The notes under the pieces: model-generated
The model's database searches: none
Seen by the model: the letters and a program-made list of their open reading frames with translations, nothing else
What the model was told of the DNA's origin: nothing
Program-made: the position numbers and the translations under genes
Assembly (NCBI RefSeq): GCF_014596565.1
Contig: NZ_NOIN01000005.1
Span: forward strand, 62,001-126,000
Reading direction: 5' to 3'
DNA from: Pseudomonas sp. PSB18
GTDB taxonomy: Bacteria; Pseudomonadota; Gammaproteobacteria; Pseudomonadales; Pseudomonadaceae
DNA length: 64,000 nucleotides
Part shown: positions 18,186-26,853 of the stretch, in pieces
Position numbering within the stretch: position 1 is the stretch's first letter
Layout of the letters: every line of letters begins with the position of its first letter

Positions 18186-19523
18186 TCAGAAAGTGACCCA
18201 GGCAATGAACTGGAAGTAGGTGTTGGTCGATGCGCTGCCACTCTGCAGGCCACCGTTTCCAAGCCACTTGTCCGGCTTGTAGAAACCAATCAGCGGCGAC
18301 AGCGTGAGGTTGTCCGTCACCATCCAGTCCAGGAACAGATCGACCTCGCGAGCGCTGTAGTCCCGCTCCTGTCGATCGGAGAGCTGGTGGAAGTCGAAGA
18401 CCATTGCGTTGAGGGTCAATTTGTCGGTCGGTTTGACTGACAGGAGCACATCGTGGGTCTGCATGTTCGAGGTGACCGAGCCGGCGTAATTCACCGCGAC
18501 CTCACCTTGATAGCGTTTGCGATAGCCGCCCTGGAACAGGAAGTCCCAGCCTTCTGAATAGCGCGCATAGCGGTAGCTGACCGTCGGTTGCCACTTGACG
18601 TCGGCGAAGGTGTAACCGGCGTCGAAGAACATTGCCCGCTGCGACCCCGAACGTTTTTCCTGACGGGCCACCTCGAAGGCGAAATCGGCATTCTCGATGC
18701 CGGCGTTGCCCTGGCCACGGATGCTGTAGATGTCCATGCCCTTGCGCTCAAGCCGATCGGCGAAGACATAGCGCTTTTCGACGTCCAGGCCGTGCACGTA
18801 AGTCGAGCCGATCGAGCCGATGGGCGTGGTGTAGTCGATGGTGGCAGCGGCCACTTCGGTCTTGGACTGTCCGGGGTTATCCGATTTCAGCCACAGCAGG
18901 CTACCGTGCAGTCCCTCGGCACCGCCCAGCTTCAAGACAGCCGTATTGCTGAACGCCAGCCGCGGGCCGAGGTAAAAGGCACCGCCGCGATTGAAGCGGC
19001 CATCCGCAACGCCCTCGATGGGGTTGAAGGCTTTTCCAGGGGCAAAACCATCATCGGTAATCAGGAACCCGTCCACCGTGACGAGCTGCCGGCCGAAAGA
19101 GAAATCGACGCCATCCTGGCCCAACGCCGGGATCAGATCGCCTGACTTCCAGCCCAGAAAGGCATCTTCCACGGCGGTTCTTCGTTCAGTTCCGTCGGTG
19201 AGCGCCCCCGGATCCCCATCGCCCCATGATCCCGTGCTGATCAGGCTGAAGCCGCCATACACCGAGCCGGCAGCGATTTTGTCTGTCGTGCCGCTCAGGC
19301 CATATTTGGCGAAGCCTTCCTGCCAGCGCATGCTGCCGGGCTCTTTTTCCGGGTCTGCGATGTAGTTTTTCTGACTGCCGAACCAGCCAAAACCTGCCCA
19401 CAGGTCGGCGTTCAGCACGGTGGTGCCGTCGCCTTCGTTGTAGAGCTCGTAGCCGTGAGCCTGCGGCTCGAACGTACAGAGTGCGACCAGCGAAAGCATG
19501 GGGGCGTAGATGGGGGTGCGCAT
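18186..19523 (-). CDS. Outer-membrane porin-like beta-barrel
   Basis: A 445-aa outer-membrane barrel with a signal peptide, alternating beta-strand pattern and a C-terminal Phe (FIAWVTF) as used by the BAM machinery. It is a paralog of 59742-61067, sharing KNYIADPEK/KNYDGTP, the WQEGFAKYGLSG/WREGFIKYGVSG block, EDAFLGWKSGDL, GQDGVDFSFGRQ, KGMDIYSIRGQG and GFYKPDK. AGGAG precedes ATG 19523. It is the first gene of the leftward operon with three secreted proteins, so it probably admits the compound they act on. The selectivity is unknown. Confidence 0.82.
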   Translation of the reverse strand: MRTPIYAPMLSLVALCTFEPQAHGYELYNEGDGTTVLNADLWAGFGWFGSQKNYIADPEKEPGSMRWQEGFAKYGLSGTTDKIAAGSVYGGFSLISTGSWGDGDPGALTDGTERRTAVEDAFLGWKSGDLIPALGQDGVDFSFGRQLVTVDGFLITDDGFAPGKAFNPIEGVADGRFNRGGAFYLGPRLAFSNTAVLKLGGAEGLHGSLLWLKSDNPGQSKTEVAAATIDYTTPIGSIGSTYVHGLDVEKRYVFADRLERKGMDIYSIRGQGNAGIENADFAFEVARQEKRSGSQRAMFFDAGYTFADVKWQPTVSYRYARYSEGWDFLFQGGYRKRYQGEVAVNYAGSVTSNMQTHDVLLSVKPTDKLTLNAMVFDFHQLSDRQERDYSAREVDLFLDWMVTDNLTLSPLIGFYKPDKWLGNGGLQSGSASTNTYFQFIAWVTF

Positions 19524-19762
19524 GACGTCTCTCCTGTTTTTATATTTATGAGGCGAGCCGCGAGTGTTTCGGCTTGGGTTGCGCAGGCGGTAACCCAAAT
19601 CAGCAAGTACCGTGGGCCGCTCGTCCTCGACGTCAACCCCAACCGTGGCGAGGGGTAGAAACAGCTTTCGAGGTTCGAGAGGTTGCCGTTTTGGGTTAAG
19701 GCCCCGCTCCGTGCCGCCCTTATGCTGGCCCCATAAGAACGCATAAGAACGAGGCCCCCGTC
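19524..19762. promoter_or_regulatory. Central divergent promoter region of the mirrored locus
   Basis: A 239-bp gap from which the two diverging operons start. It carries TTGGGTT (19574-19580), AACCCAA (19592-19598) 11 bp later in inverted order, and another TTGGGTTAA (19691-19699). Three copies of a 7-mer in 126 bp suggest an operator, though no regulator gene is adjacent. A repeated AACGCATAAGAACGAG-type stretch lies just before the rightward start. Confidence 0.45.
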
Positions 19763-20155
19763 ATGACCCCCACGTCACCCTTTCCGTCATTCCGTCAGGG
19801 GCTTCGCCTGCTGACCATCGTCGCCTGCGGTGCGCTTCCCGCCATCGCCACGGCCCACCATTCGTTCGCGATTTTCGACCAGACCAGGACGATCACGGTC
19901 AAGGGTGTCGTCGAGCGCTTTGCCTGGACCAACCCTCATATCGCGATCTACCTCGATGTCCCCGGCCCGCCCCCTCAGAAAATCAAGATCGAGACCGGCA
20001 GCGTCAACGCATTGAGCCGCACGGGCTGGACGGCGGATTCGATCAAGGCCGGCGAGAGCGCCGAGGTCACCTATAAGCCGTTGAAAAACGGTGACCCGGG
20101 CGGGTTGCTGGTGGAAATCAAGATCGGTGATGTCGTGCTCACAGGCGGCGGATGA
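19763..20155 (+). CDS. DUF6152 family secreted protein, copy B
   Basis: A 130-aa exported protein and paralog of 16958-17332. The signal peptide (TIVACGALPAIATA) is predicted to release a chain starting His-His-Ser (HHSFAIFD). Conserved core: ERFAWTNPHIAIYLDV and KAGESAEVTYKP. DUF6152 has no known function. GAGG precedes ATG 19763. It opens the rightward operon. A role in binding a metal through the N-terminal His is suggested by the sequence and the metal importer further down, but not shown. Confidence 0.75.
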   Translation: MTPTSPFPSFRQGLRLLTIVACGALPAIATAHHSFAIFDQTRTITVKGVVERFAWTNPHIAIYLDVPGPPPQKIKIETGSVNALSRTGWTADSIKAGESAEVTYKPLKNGDPGGLLVEIKIGDVVLTGGG

Positions 20156-20219
20156 ATCCACTCGCACCCCTGCTGCACGGGTACTCGATGGCACAAACCA
20201 ACAGGGTGGAGACGCTTGA

Positions 20220-20987
20220 ATGAAACCGACACGAACCTTGAATCCGGCAATGATTTTCCTGGGCGTCGCCCTCATGACATTCGCCGGGCTGAGCATGGCG
20301 ACACCGCCCCAACAAGGCGCAGCCAGGGCTCCCGACATCAGCGGCACCTGGGAAAGAACCCCGGACGACTGGTTCGGCGAGAACCCGGACGATCCGGTGC
20401 ATCCGGGCGGACCGATGGACCTGAAAGAGCCCTACGCCAGTCAGTACGCCGAGCTGAAGAAGAAGGAAGCCGCGGCGAACGAAGCCGGCACGCCCCTGGC
20501 CACCACCAGCGCCCGATGCCTGCCGGAGGGCATGCCGGTGCTGATGGCGGCGCTCTTCCCGATCCAGATCATCTACGACGATAAACAAGTGGTGGTCCTG
20601 GGCGAATACCTCCAGCAAGTGCGGCGGATCTTCCTGAACGAAGCGATGCCGCCGAAGGAGAAGCTGGACCCGACCTATCAAGGCCATTCGCGGGGCCACT
20701 GGGAAGGCGACACCCTCGTCGTGGAAACCTTGGGCGTGCGCACCGACGACGTGGCGTTCTACGGCGTTCCCCACAGCAAGGACATGAAAATCACCGAACG
20801 TTTGCGATTGACCGCGCCGAATCACTTGGAGGACCAGGTGTTGATCGAGGATCCGCAGGTGCTCAACACGCCCTACCGCTTCACGTTCGAATACAAGCGG
20901 TCCGACTACCGCATCCAAGAGTACGTCTGTGAGAACAACCAGATCGTGATCGACAGCGAGGGCAAGACGAGCCTGCGCCGTGACTGA
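20220..20987 (+). CDS. Secreted protein of unknown function, GHS..WEG..LVVET family, copy B
   Basis: A 255-aa exported protein (signal peptide IFLGVALMTFAGLSMA) related to 17329-18168. Blocks in common: APDISGTWE, Cys in ARCLPEGMP, YLQQVRRIFLNE, YQGHSRGHWEGDTLVVETLG, TERLRL and EYVCENN. Overall identity looks modest, so the pair is an old duplication or came by separate acquisition. Start ATG 20220 follows GGAG. It lies between DUF6152 and the hydrolase-like gene, in the same order as in the left operon. No function is recognised. Confidence 0.7.
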   Translation: MKPTRTLNPAMIFLGVALMTFAGLSMATPPQQGAARAPDISGTWERTPDDWFGENPDDPVHPGGPMDLKEPYASQYAELKKKEAAANEAGTPLATTSARCLPEGMPVLMAALFPIQIIYDDKQVVVLGEYLQQVRRIFLNEAMPPKEKLDPTYQGHSRGHWEGDTLVVETLGVRTDDVAFYGVPHSKDMKITERLRLTAPNHLEDQVLIEDPQVLNTPYRFTFEYKRSDYRIQEYVCENNQIVIDSEGKTSLRRD

Positions 20988-21024
20988 CGCCACAACCCCT
21001 TCGACAACCCTTTGGAGTCACCGG

Positions 21025-22533
21025 ATGGAACGACTGATGCCCTTCGACATCCTGCGGCCAACACTGCAAGGCGCCTTAGTGTCGCTGCTCCTGCTGTCGA
21101 GCGCGTTCGCGGAGGTGCCGCGGATGCCCACGGTGGTGCCGGTGCCGCCTTCAGGCAAGCCACCGCTCTCGTCGGCCAACGCCCAGGGTACCGAGTACAG
21201 CGACCTCAACCGGTATGGCTACGTCGAGGAGGAGTTTTACCTGCAAGGGGTGGCGCCGGCCATCACCGCCGCGGGCAAAAACCTCTTCGAGGCGCCCTAC
21301 ACCACACGCATCCTGGTCCGTAGACCGGCGGACCCGGCACGCTTCAATGGCACGGTGGTGATCGAGCCGTTCAGTTGGTTCGGAGAACGCGGCGCCGGCT
21401 GGATCCTGACCCGCGATTACCTGTTGCGTCGCGGCTACGCCTACGTGGGCTACACCTTGAACCTCAACAAGCCGCCAGTGGACCCCAAGTTCATCTCCGA
21501 GACCCCGGCCGCCGAGGCCGAGCAGATCGCCCAGTACGGACGCATCGTCAATTTCGAGTTCATGCGCCGCTTCGACTATGCGCGCTATGCGCCGCTGGGC
21601 AGTTATTACGATCCGCAACGCTTCATTCGCGGCAACGGGCCCGATCCGTTCGTGCCACAGTCCCAGGGCATCGGGGCACAGCTGGCGTTGCTGCTGAAGA
21701 CCCATTCGGCGCAAGGCCCGTTGGCGAACCTCGACGTGCGTCGGGTCTACGTCAACAGCTGGGCCGTGACCGCGCAAGTCTGGATGGATTACCTCGACCA
21801 GGGCCGGCACCAGCAATGGCGCATGCCCGACGCGACGCCGCTGATCGACGGTTATATGACCGGTCGCATGGCCTATGGCGAGGTCGGCGGCGACGTTATC
21901 CGCGTGCCGCGGCAGATGCCTGCCGGCGTGCCGTTCGTGACTGTCTACAGCCAGTCCGAACTGATGCACGACGTACTCGAAGGCATCGACCTGCCGCCCG
22001 ACACCGACAGCCCGCAGCTGCGTTATTACGAAGTGACCGGCATGCCGCACCTGCGTCTGGCCGACCTAGGGACGGAACATACCGAGCACGTCGCTGCCGA
22101 CATCGGCAAGGGCGACGACCCGCAGTGCCGGACGCTGTACGACGAACCGGCAGAATGGGTGATCTCGGCACTCCTCGATGACATGGACCAATGGGTGCGC
22201 GAGGGCAAACCGATGCCCAAGGCCCCTCGTGTGCTACGCGAGGGCAAGGCCGTGGTGCGCGACCCCGCGACCGGCAACCTGCAAGGGGGCGTGCGTCCGC
22301 CATGGGTCCAGGTGCCCAGTGCGACCTACCTCACGGACCAGGAAACCGGCTGCGGCCTGATCTACGACACCAAGGTGCCCTACGCCAGGGACAGGCTCGT
22401 GCAGCGCTATGGCAGTTTCGGCAATTACGAACGGCAGTTCGAAGACGCCAAGGCTATTTCGATCAAGGAAGGTTACCTCCTCCCTGAAGATGCGCCGGGC
22501 TTGCATCCGATCGCCAAACCTCAAGATTTCTAA
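21025..22533 (+). CDS. Secreted alpha/beta-hydrolase-fold protein, paralog B (Ser nucleophile missing)
   Basis: A 502-aa exported protein, strongly similar to 15483-16961 along its length (GTEYSDLNRYGYVEEEF, WFGERGAGWILTRDYLLRRG, DYLDQGRHQQWRMPD, VPSATYLTDQETGCG). The expected nucleophile elbow reads S-W-A-V-T-A (245-250), so Ala247 replaces the usual Ser exactly as in paralog A. The C-terminal catalytic-His segment YYEVTGMPHLRLAD is kept. ATG 21025 with TTTGGAGT upstream is preferred to a GTG at 20980 that lengthens the N-terminus before the signal peptide. Role unknown; the conserved loss in both copies argues against a random defect. Confidence 0.72.
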   Translation: MERLMPFDILRPTLQGALVSLLLLSSAFAEVPRMPTVVPVPPSGKPPLSSANAQGTEYSDLNRYGYVEEEFYLQGVAPAITAAGKNLFEAPYTTRILVRRPADPARFNGTVVIEPFSWFGERGAGWILTRDYLLRRGYAYVGYTLNLNKPPVDPKFISETPAAEAEQIAQYGRIVNFEFMRRFDYARYAPLGSYYDPQRFIRGNGPDPFVPQSQGIGAQLALLLKTHSAQGPLANLDVRRVYVNSWAVTAQVWMDYLDQGRHQQWRMPDATPLIDGYMTGRMAYGEVGGDVIRVPRQMPAGVPFVTVYSQSELMHDVLEGIDLPPDTDSPQLRYYEVTGMPHLRLADLGTEHTEHVAADIGKGDDPQCRTLYDEPAEWVISALLDDMDQWVREGKPMPKAPRVLREGKAVVRDPATGNLQGGVRPPWVQVPSATYLTDQETGCGLIYDTKVPYARDRLVQRYGSFGNYERQFEDAKAISIKEGYLLPEDAPGLHPIAKPQDF

Positions 22534-22553
22534 CCCACTGTGGGAGAAAGCAC

Positions 22554-23042
22554 ATGTCATCAGCACCGATCATTGACTGGCTCTACGCAACACCGGTGAG
22601 CACTGCCATCAGGGACATGCTCTGGGTCGTGCCCACGGTCCAGTCCATTCATATCGTGGCCATCGCGGTGATCTTCGGTTCCGCCGTCATCTCCGACCTC
22701 CGGCTGGCCGGCGTGTTCGCCACGGATGAGCCCTTGCGTGGCGTCGTGCGCCGCTATTACCCGTGGATGCGCAATGCCCTCATCGTCCTGCTCCTGACGG
22801 GATTGGTCATGACCATCGGCGAGCCGGACCGGGTGCTCGTCAGCTCGACGTTCTGGCTGAAGATGGCCTTGGTGGTCAGTGCGTTCACCCTGGCCTGGTG
22901 GGTACGACGCCCGTTGCTGCGCCCTGCCGATCCGGCACGCGGCGAAGGCACGGACCGTTTCGTCAAGACGCTGGCCTGGCTGTCGATCGCCTTGTGGTGC
23001 GTGGTGATCTTCTGTGGCCGCTGGATCGCCTACACGATCTAG
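22554..23042 (+). CDS. Four-helix integral membrane protein (DUF6644-like), copy 1
   Basis: A 162-aa hydrophobic protein with about four transmembrane helices. Features: TVQSIHIVAIAVIFGSAVISDLRL with a buried His, WMRNALIVLLLTGLVM, FWLKMALV and the C-terminal CGRWIAY. It has the same length and plan as the next gene, so the two are tandem paralogs. The layout resembles DUF6644 membrane proteins; no activity is known. The buried His (SIHIVAI) matches VHVIGIA in copy 2 and could ligate haem or a metal. Eleven to twelve genes appear to be one transcript here. Confidence 0.65.
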   Translation: MSSAPIIDWLYATPVSTAIRDMLWVVPTVQSIHIVAIAVIFGSAVISDLRLAGVFATDEPLRGVVRRYYPWMRNALIVLLLTGLVMTIGEPDRVLVSSTFWLKMALVVSAFTLAWWVRRPLLRPADPARGEGTDRFVKTLAWLSIALWCVVIFCGRWIAYTI

Positions 23043-23074
23043 TGATTTTCAATCAAACCGCTCAGGTATTCGCC

Positions 23075-23563
23075 ATGGATATTCAATCAAACCTGCAAGC
23101 CCTGGAGGCCACTCCTGTCGCCGCTTTGATCAGGGAGTCGGGCTTCGCTTTTCCAACCCTGGAATCGGTGCACGTGATCGGCATCGCCCTCGTGTTCGGG
23201 ACCATCGCCGTGGTGGACCTGCGCCTGCTCGGCATCGCGTCCCATCGCCGTAGCGCGCTAAGGCTGATCCAGGAATTGCTGCCGTACACCTGGGTCGCCT
23301 TCACCGCGTGTGTAATCACCGGCCTGCTCATGTTCGTCTCCAACGCCTCCACCTATGCCCAGAACCCGGTTTTCTGGGGAAAGATGGGACTGTTGCTGTT
23401 GGCAGGCCTCAACATGGGAATCTTCCATCTGGGGATCTTTCGCCGGATCGGCGAATGGGATACGACGCTGCCGCCCCCCAGCCGTGCCCGTGTCGCCGGC
23501 TTCGGTTCGATGGTGCTGTGGGCTGGCGTGATCTGCCTTGGCCGCTGGATCGCGTTTTTCTGA
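23075..23563 (+). CDS. Four-helix integral membrane protein (DUF6644-like), copy 2
   Basis: A 162-aa paralog of the preceding gene: LESVHVIGIALVFGTIAVVDLRLLG, LLPYTWVAFTACVITGLLM, FWGKMGLLLLAGLNM and CLGRWIAFF align with its neighbour. ATG 23075 is chosen by that alignment; the frame is open far upstream but gives unrelated sequence. The stop overlaps the next start as TGATG, indicating coupled translation. The pair may form a heterodimer in the inner membrane. Function unknown. Confidence 0.65.
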   Translation: MDIQSNLQALEATPVAALIRESGFAFPTLESVHVIGIALVFGTIAVVDLRLLGIASHRRSALRLIQELLPYTWVAFTACVITGLLMFVSNASTYAQNPVFWGKMGLLLLAGLNMGIFHLGIFRRIGEWDTTLPPPSRARVAGFGSMVLWAGVICLGRWIAFF

Positions 23564-24324
23564 TGGCTCGCCTACTGCCACGTTGGCGTCGCGTCCCGGC
23601 AGGCCTGCCTGGCAACAACCAAGGCAGCGCAGCCGGCGTGGTGCGCCCGGCCTCGGGTCGGTGGGAATCCCTGGCAATGCTGTTTGCGGCCCTCGCGGTC
23701 ATCGCCAGCGTCGCCGGCTATGTGCTGCTGCGCCCCCAGACAGTCGGCCCACCGACCGCCTTGAGCTGGCAGGTCCGCTCCTTCGATGGCCTGGGTACGG
23801 TCGATCAGGCCATCCATAGCGCGCTGTTGCCTGCCGGTGAAGAAATCATCTGGTTCAACAACGATACCGGCGGCTGGATCACCCTGGAGCATGCCCAGGA
23901 ACTGGTGCTGCCGCCGTTCTACCGCGACGCATTCTGGAAGACCAACGGCCAGGTGCACTGGCAATTGATTCTGCCTGGCACCCACCAGCCCCACAGCCTT
24001 TCCGGCGACCAGCATGCTGACGACGCGCACTCTGCAGACAAGAGCGTCAGCGAGGTCTCGCAAGCCACCCTGGGCCAGGGCGCCACCGTCTACTACGGCT
24101 CCGGTGGCAACGTACCGGGCCAGAGCGCCTACCTGTTGGTGATCGGGCATGCCCATGCCGGTGTGATGTGGGCCAACCAGGCGACGATCTGGGTCCACCG
24201 GGACCCGAACGTCCCCTACCCCGGCATCGTCAAGCCCGAATCACTGGTCAGCAAAGGTTGGCGCCAGGTCATCCCCTATGACGGCAGCCGCGAAGTCGAA
24301 CGCGTAAAAGGAACCCAGCCATGA
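23563..24324 (+). CDS. His-rich, membrane-anchored periplasmic protein of unknown function
   Basis: A 253-aa protein with one N-terminal transmembrane segment (about 37-56, MLFAALAVIASVAGYVLL) and a periplasmic domain. A hydrophilic loop is His-rich (His141, His144, His151, His156 in GTHQPHSLSGDQHADDAH), and IGHAHAGVMW follows later. I do not recognise the family. The His cluster and the metal ABC importer that follows with a 4-bp ATGA overlap suggest metal binding or delivery. Start ATG 23563 overlaps the previous stop. Confidence 0.55.
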   Translation: MARLLPRWRRVPAGLPGNNQGSAAGVVRPASGRWESLAMLFAALAVIASVAGYVLLRPQTVGPPTALSWQVRSFDGLGTVDQAIHSALLPAGEEIIWFNNDTGGWITLEHAQELVLPPFYRDAFWKTNGQVHWQLILPGTHQPHSLSGDQHADDAHSADKSVSEVSQATLGQGATVYYGSGGNVPGQSAYLLVIGHAHAGVMWANQATIWVHRDPNVPYPGIVKPESLVSKGWRQVIPYDGSREVERVKGTQP

Positions 24325-25256
24325 CCGCTCCTGCAAGACACCATGCATCGCTGCACCGCTGGATCGCGCTGCTGATGCTGATACCCGCCCTCCTGCTTGC
24401 CGGCCAGGCACACGCCCAAGGCAAGAAGCTCAAGGTCGGCGTCACCCTGCATCCCTACTACAGCTTCGTGACAAACATCGTCGGTGATCGAGCGGAGGTC
24501 GTAGCGCTCATTCCGGCGGAGGCGAATCCGCACAACTACCAGCCGCAACCCGCCGACATCACCCGCGCAATGAGCCTCGACGCCCTGGTCGTCAACGGCA
24601 TCGGCCACGATCAATGGGCCTTCCAGATCGTCAAGGCCGCCGGCCGCGGCGAGAACCTGCCGATCATCCAGGCCAACGCCACGGTTGCCCTCATTCCTAT
24701 CGGCGGCGACCAGGGCGGTGCCAAGGTGGTCAACCCGCATACCTTCGTTTCCACCACCGCGGCGATACAACAGGTGTTCGAAATCGCCCGCCGTTTGGGC
24801 GAACTGGACCCGGACAACGCGGCTGTCTATCGACAAAACGCCCTGGCCTATGCCGGGCGTATCCGCGCGCTGCGGGCACGCTTCATGACGCGGTTTGCCA
24901 ACCTGGACCTGTCTTCGTTCCGGTGCGCCACTACCCACGCCGGCTACGACTACCTGATGCAGGAGTTCGGCCTGTTCGTCAGCGCCGTCATCGAGCCGCG
25001 TCACGGCGTTGCGCCAACCGCACGGCAGCTGGCCAATACCATCGACGCGATCAAGAAAGCCAACGTGCGTGTGCTGTTCGCCGAGAAGTACTTCTCCATC
25101 GATCTGGCCAAACCCATCGAGGCCGCGACCGGCGTCAGGGTCTTCGCCTTGTCCCATATCACCGGCAGCACCTACAGCGCCGACGAGTTCGAGGTGGCGA
25201 TGAGCGAGAACCTCGAGACCCTGGCCGAGGCCGTCGAGTTCACACAACAACAATGA
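24321..25256 (+). CDS. Metal ABC transporter substrate-binding protein (ZnuA/TroA-type)
   Basis: A 311-aa exported binding protein (signal peptide LIPALLLAGQAHA). Cluster A-I metal ligands are intact: His71 in ANPHNYQPQ, His140 in NPHTFVS, His206 in THAGYDY and Glu255 in FAEKYF. No His-rich loop typical of many ZnuA proteins is present. Such proteins capture Zn, Mn or occasionally other divalent ions in the periplasm. It overlaps the previous gene by 4 bp and is followed by its ATPase and permease. Metal identity cannot be read from the sequence; the NikL/DUF4198-like genes downstream leave nickel or cobalt open. Confidence 0.82.
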   Translation: MTAPARHHASLHRWIALLMLIPALLLAGQAHAQGKKLKVGVTLHPYYSFVTNIVGDRAEVVALIPAEANPHNYQPQPADITRAMSLDALVVNGIGHDQWAFQIVKAAGRGENLPIIQANATVALIPIGGDQGGAKVVNPHTFVSTTAAIQQVFEIARRLGELDPDNAAVYRQNALAYAGRIRALRARFMTRFANLDLSSFRCATTHAGYDYLMQEFGLFVSAVIEPRHGVAPTARQLANTIDAIKKANVRVLFAEKYFSIDLAKPIEAATGVRVFALSHITGSTYSADEFEVAMSENLETLAEAVEFTQQQ

Positions 25257-25270
25257 GAGAGGAACCAGCG

Positions 25271-25951
25271 ATGCGCGGACCCGCCGTGGTGTTCGATAAC
25301 GTTTCACTGCAACTGGGCGGTACGCAAGTGCTCGACGCCGTGAGCTTCCGGGTCGAGGCCGGCGCCCTCCACTGCCTGGTCGGCCCAAACGGCGGTGGCA
25401 AGACCTCCCTGGTGCGCGCATTGCTGGGGCAGATGCCGCATTCAGGGGTTATCCGCTTTGAAGGCGGGCCTGCGAAACCGTTGGGGTATGTCCCGCAGTT
25501 GCTGGACTTCGACCGCAACGTGCCGATGACGGTCAACGATGTCATGGCCCTGCTCGGTCAACGCCGACCCGCGTTCCTGGGGGCGGGCCGCGCTACCCGG
25601 GCGGCCACCGGCGGGGCCCTGGAGCGTACCGGCGTTGCCGGACTGGGCGGCAAACCCTTCGGCAGCCTGTCCGGTGGCGAACGCCAGCGTGTGCTGCTGG
25701 CCCAGGCGATCACTCCGGTGCCGTGGCTGCTGATCCTCGACGAACCGACCGCTGGCATCGACGAAGCGGGCATTCTCCTGGTGGAAACACTGGTGGCCGA
25801 GCTGCACAAGAGCGGCGTCACCATCCTCTGGATCAACCATGACCTGGGCCAGGTCAGGCGCATTGCGCAATCGGTCACCGGCATCAACCAGCGGGTGATA
25901 TTCGATGGCCCGCCCCATCAGGTCGCCCAGCATCTGGAGAGCAGCCGATGA
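25271..25951 (+). CDS. Metal ABC transporter ATPase
   Basis: A 226-aa ABC ATPase with Walker A GPNGGGKTS, signature LSGGERQR, Walker B LLILDEPTAG and switch His in WINHDLGQ. It pairs with the binding protein before it and the permease after it, whose start overlaps its stop as ATGA. ATG 25271 with AGAGGA upstream is used; an ATG at 25253 overlapping the previous stop would add six residues. Confidence 0.88.
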   Translation: MRGPAVVFDNVSLQLGGTQVLDAVSFRVEAGALHCLVGPNGGGKTSLVRALLGQMPHSGVIRFEGGPAKPLGYVPQLLDFDRNVPMTVNDVMALLGQRRPAFLGAGRATRAATGGALERTGVAGLGGKPFGSLSGGERQRVLLAQAITPVPWLLILDEPTAGIDEAGILLVETLVAELHKSGVTILWINHDLGQVRRIAQSVTGINQRVIFDGPPHQVAQHLESSR

Positions 25952-26853
25952 ACGCCTTCTACACGTTCATCCGCGACCACCTCCAGGCGCTCGCCGCGAG
26001 CCACTTGCTGCCGCAGCCGTTTGAGTACGAGTTCGTGATCAATGCGCTGCTCTGCGCACTGCTCATCGGACCGCTGCTGGGGGTGTTGGGCTCCATGGTG
26101 ATGATCAAGCGCATGGCCTTCTTCAGCCAGGCGGTGGGCAACGCGGCGATGACCGGCGTGGCCATTGGCGTGTTGATCGGCGAATCCTACACCTCCCCCT
26201 ACCTGTCGATGTTCGGCTTCTGCGTGCTGTTCGCCCTGACGCTGAAGTACACCCAGCACCGCACCACCCTGTCCAATGACACGTTGATCGGCGTGTTCCT
26301 GTCGATCTCCCTGGCGGTCGGGGCCTCGTTGCTGTTGTTCGTGTCGGCGAAAATCAACACCCATGTGATGGAAAGCGTGCTGTTCGGCTCCATTCTGGCG
26401 GTAGACCACACCGACATGAGCGTGCTGCTGGTCGTCACGGCGACCTGTGCCCTGGTCGGATTGCCGCTGTACAACAGCATCCTGCTGGCCAGTCTCAACC
26501 CGAGTCTGGCCCATGCCCGCGGCGTGCCGGTGCGTGTCGTCGAATACCTGTTCGTCGTGCTGGTTACCCTGGTGACGGTCGCCTGCCTGAAGATCATCGG
26601 CGCGGTGCTGGTGGAAGCTCTTTTGCTGATACCGGCGGCGGCCGCACGCAATGTCAGCCGTTCGCTCCCCGGGTTGGTCACCCTCGCCGTCCTGATCGCA
26701 ACGTTCGCCTGCGTGATCGGCATCCTCGCACCGATGCAATACCAGATCCCCGTGCCCACCGGCGGCGCCATCGTGATCGTCGCTGCCCTGGTGTTCGTCG
26801 TGACCGCGGTCATCCGCGCCTCCACGTCCCGATTCAGAGGTGCCAGCGTATGA
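25948..26853 (+). CDS. Metal ABC transporter permease (ZnuB/TroC-type)
   Basis: A 301-aa permease of the ABC-3 family with about eight to nine transmembrane helices. Typical features are an early GSMVMIKRMAFFSQAVGNAAMTG helix-loop and a later KIIGAVLVEALLLIPAAAARN segment. It works with the adjoining ATPase and binding protein to import a divalent cation. ATGA overlaps at both ends show tight coupling. Confidence 0.85.
   Translation: MNAFYTFIRDHLQALAASHLLPQPFEYEFVINALLCALLIGPLLGVLGSMVMIKRMAFFSQAVGNAAMTGVAIGVLIGESYTSPYLSMFGFCVLFALTLKYTQHRTTLSNDTLIGVFLSISLAVGASLLLFVSAKINTHVMESVLFGSILAVDHTDMSVLLVVTATCALVGLPLYNSILLASLNPSLAHARGVPVRVVEYLFVVLVTLVTVACLKIIGAVLVEALLLIPAAAARNVSRSLPGLVTLAVLIATFACVIGILAPMQYQIPVPTGGAIVIVAALVFVVTAVIRASTSRFRGASV

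Noticed and set aside
24321..26853. Housekeeping znuABC
   Set aside because: It is embedded in an accessory operon, has no Zur-type gene and the binding protein lacks the His-rich loop; named only as metal importer.
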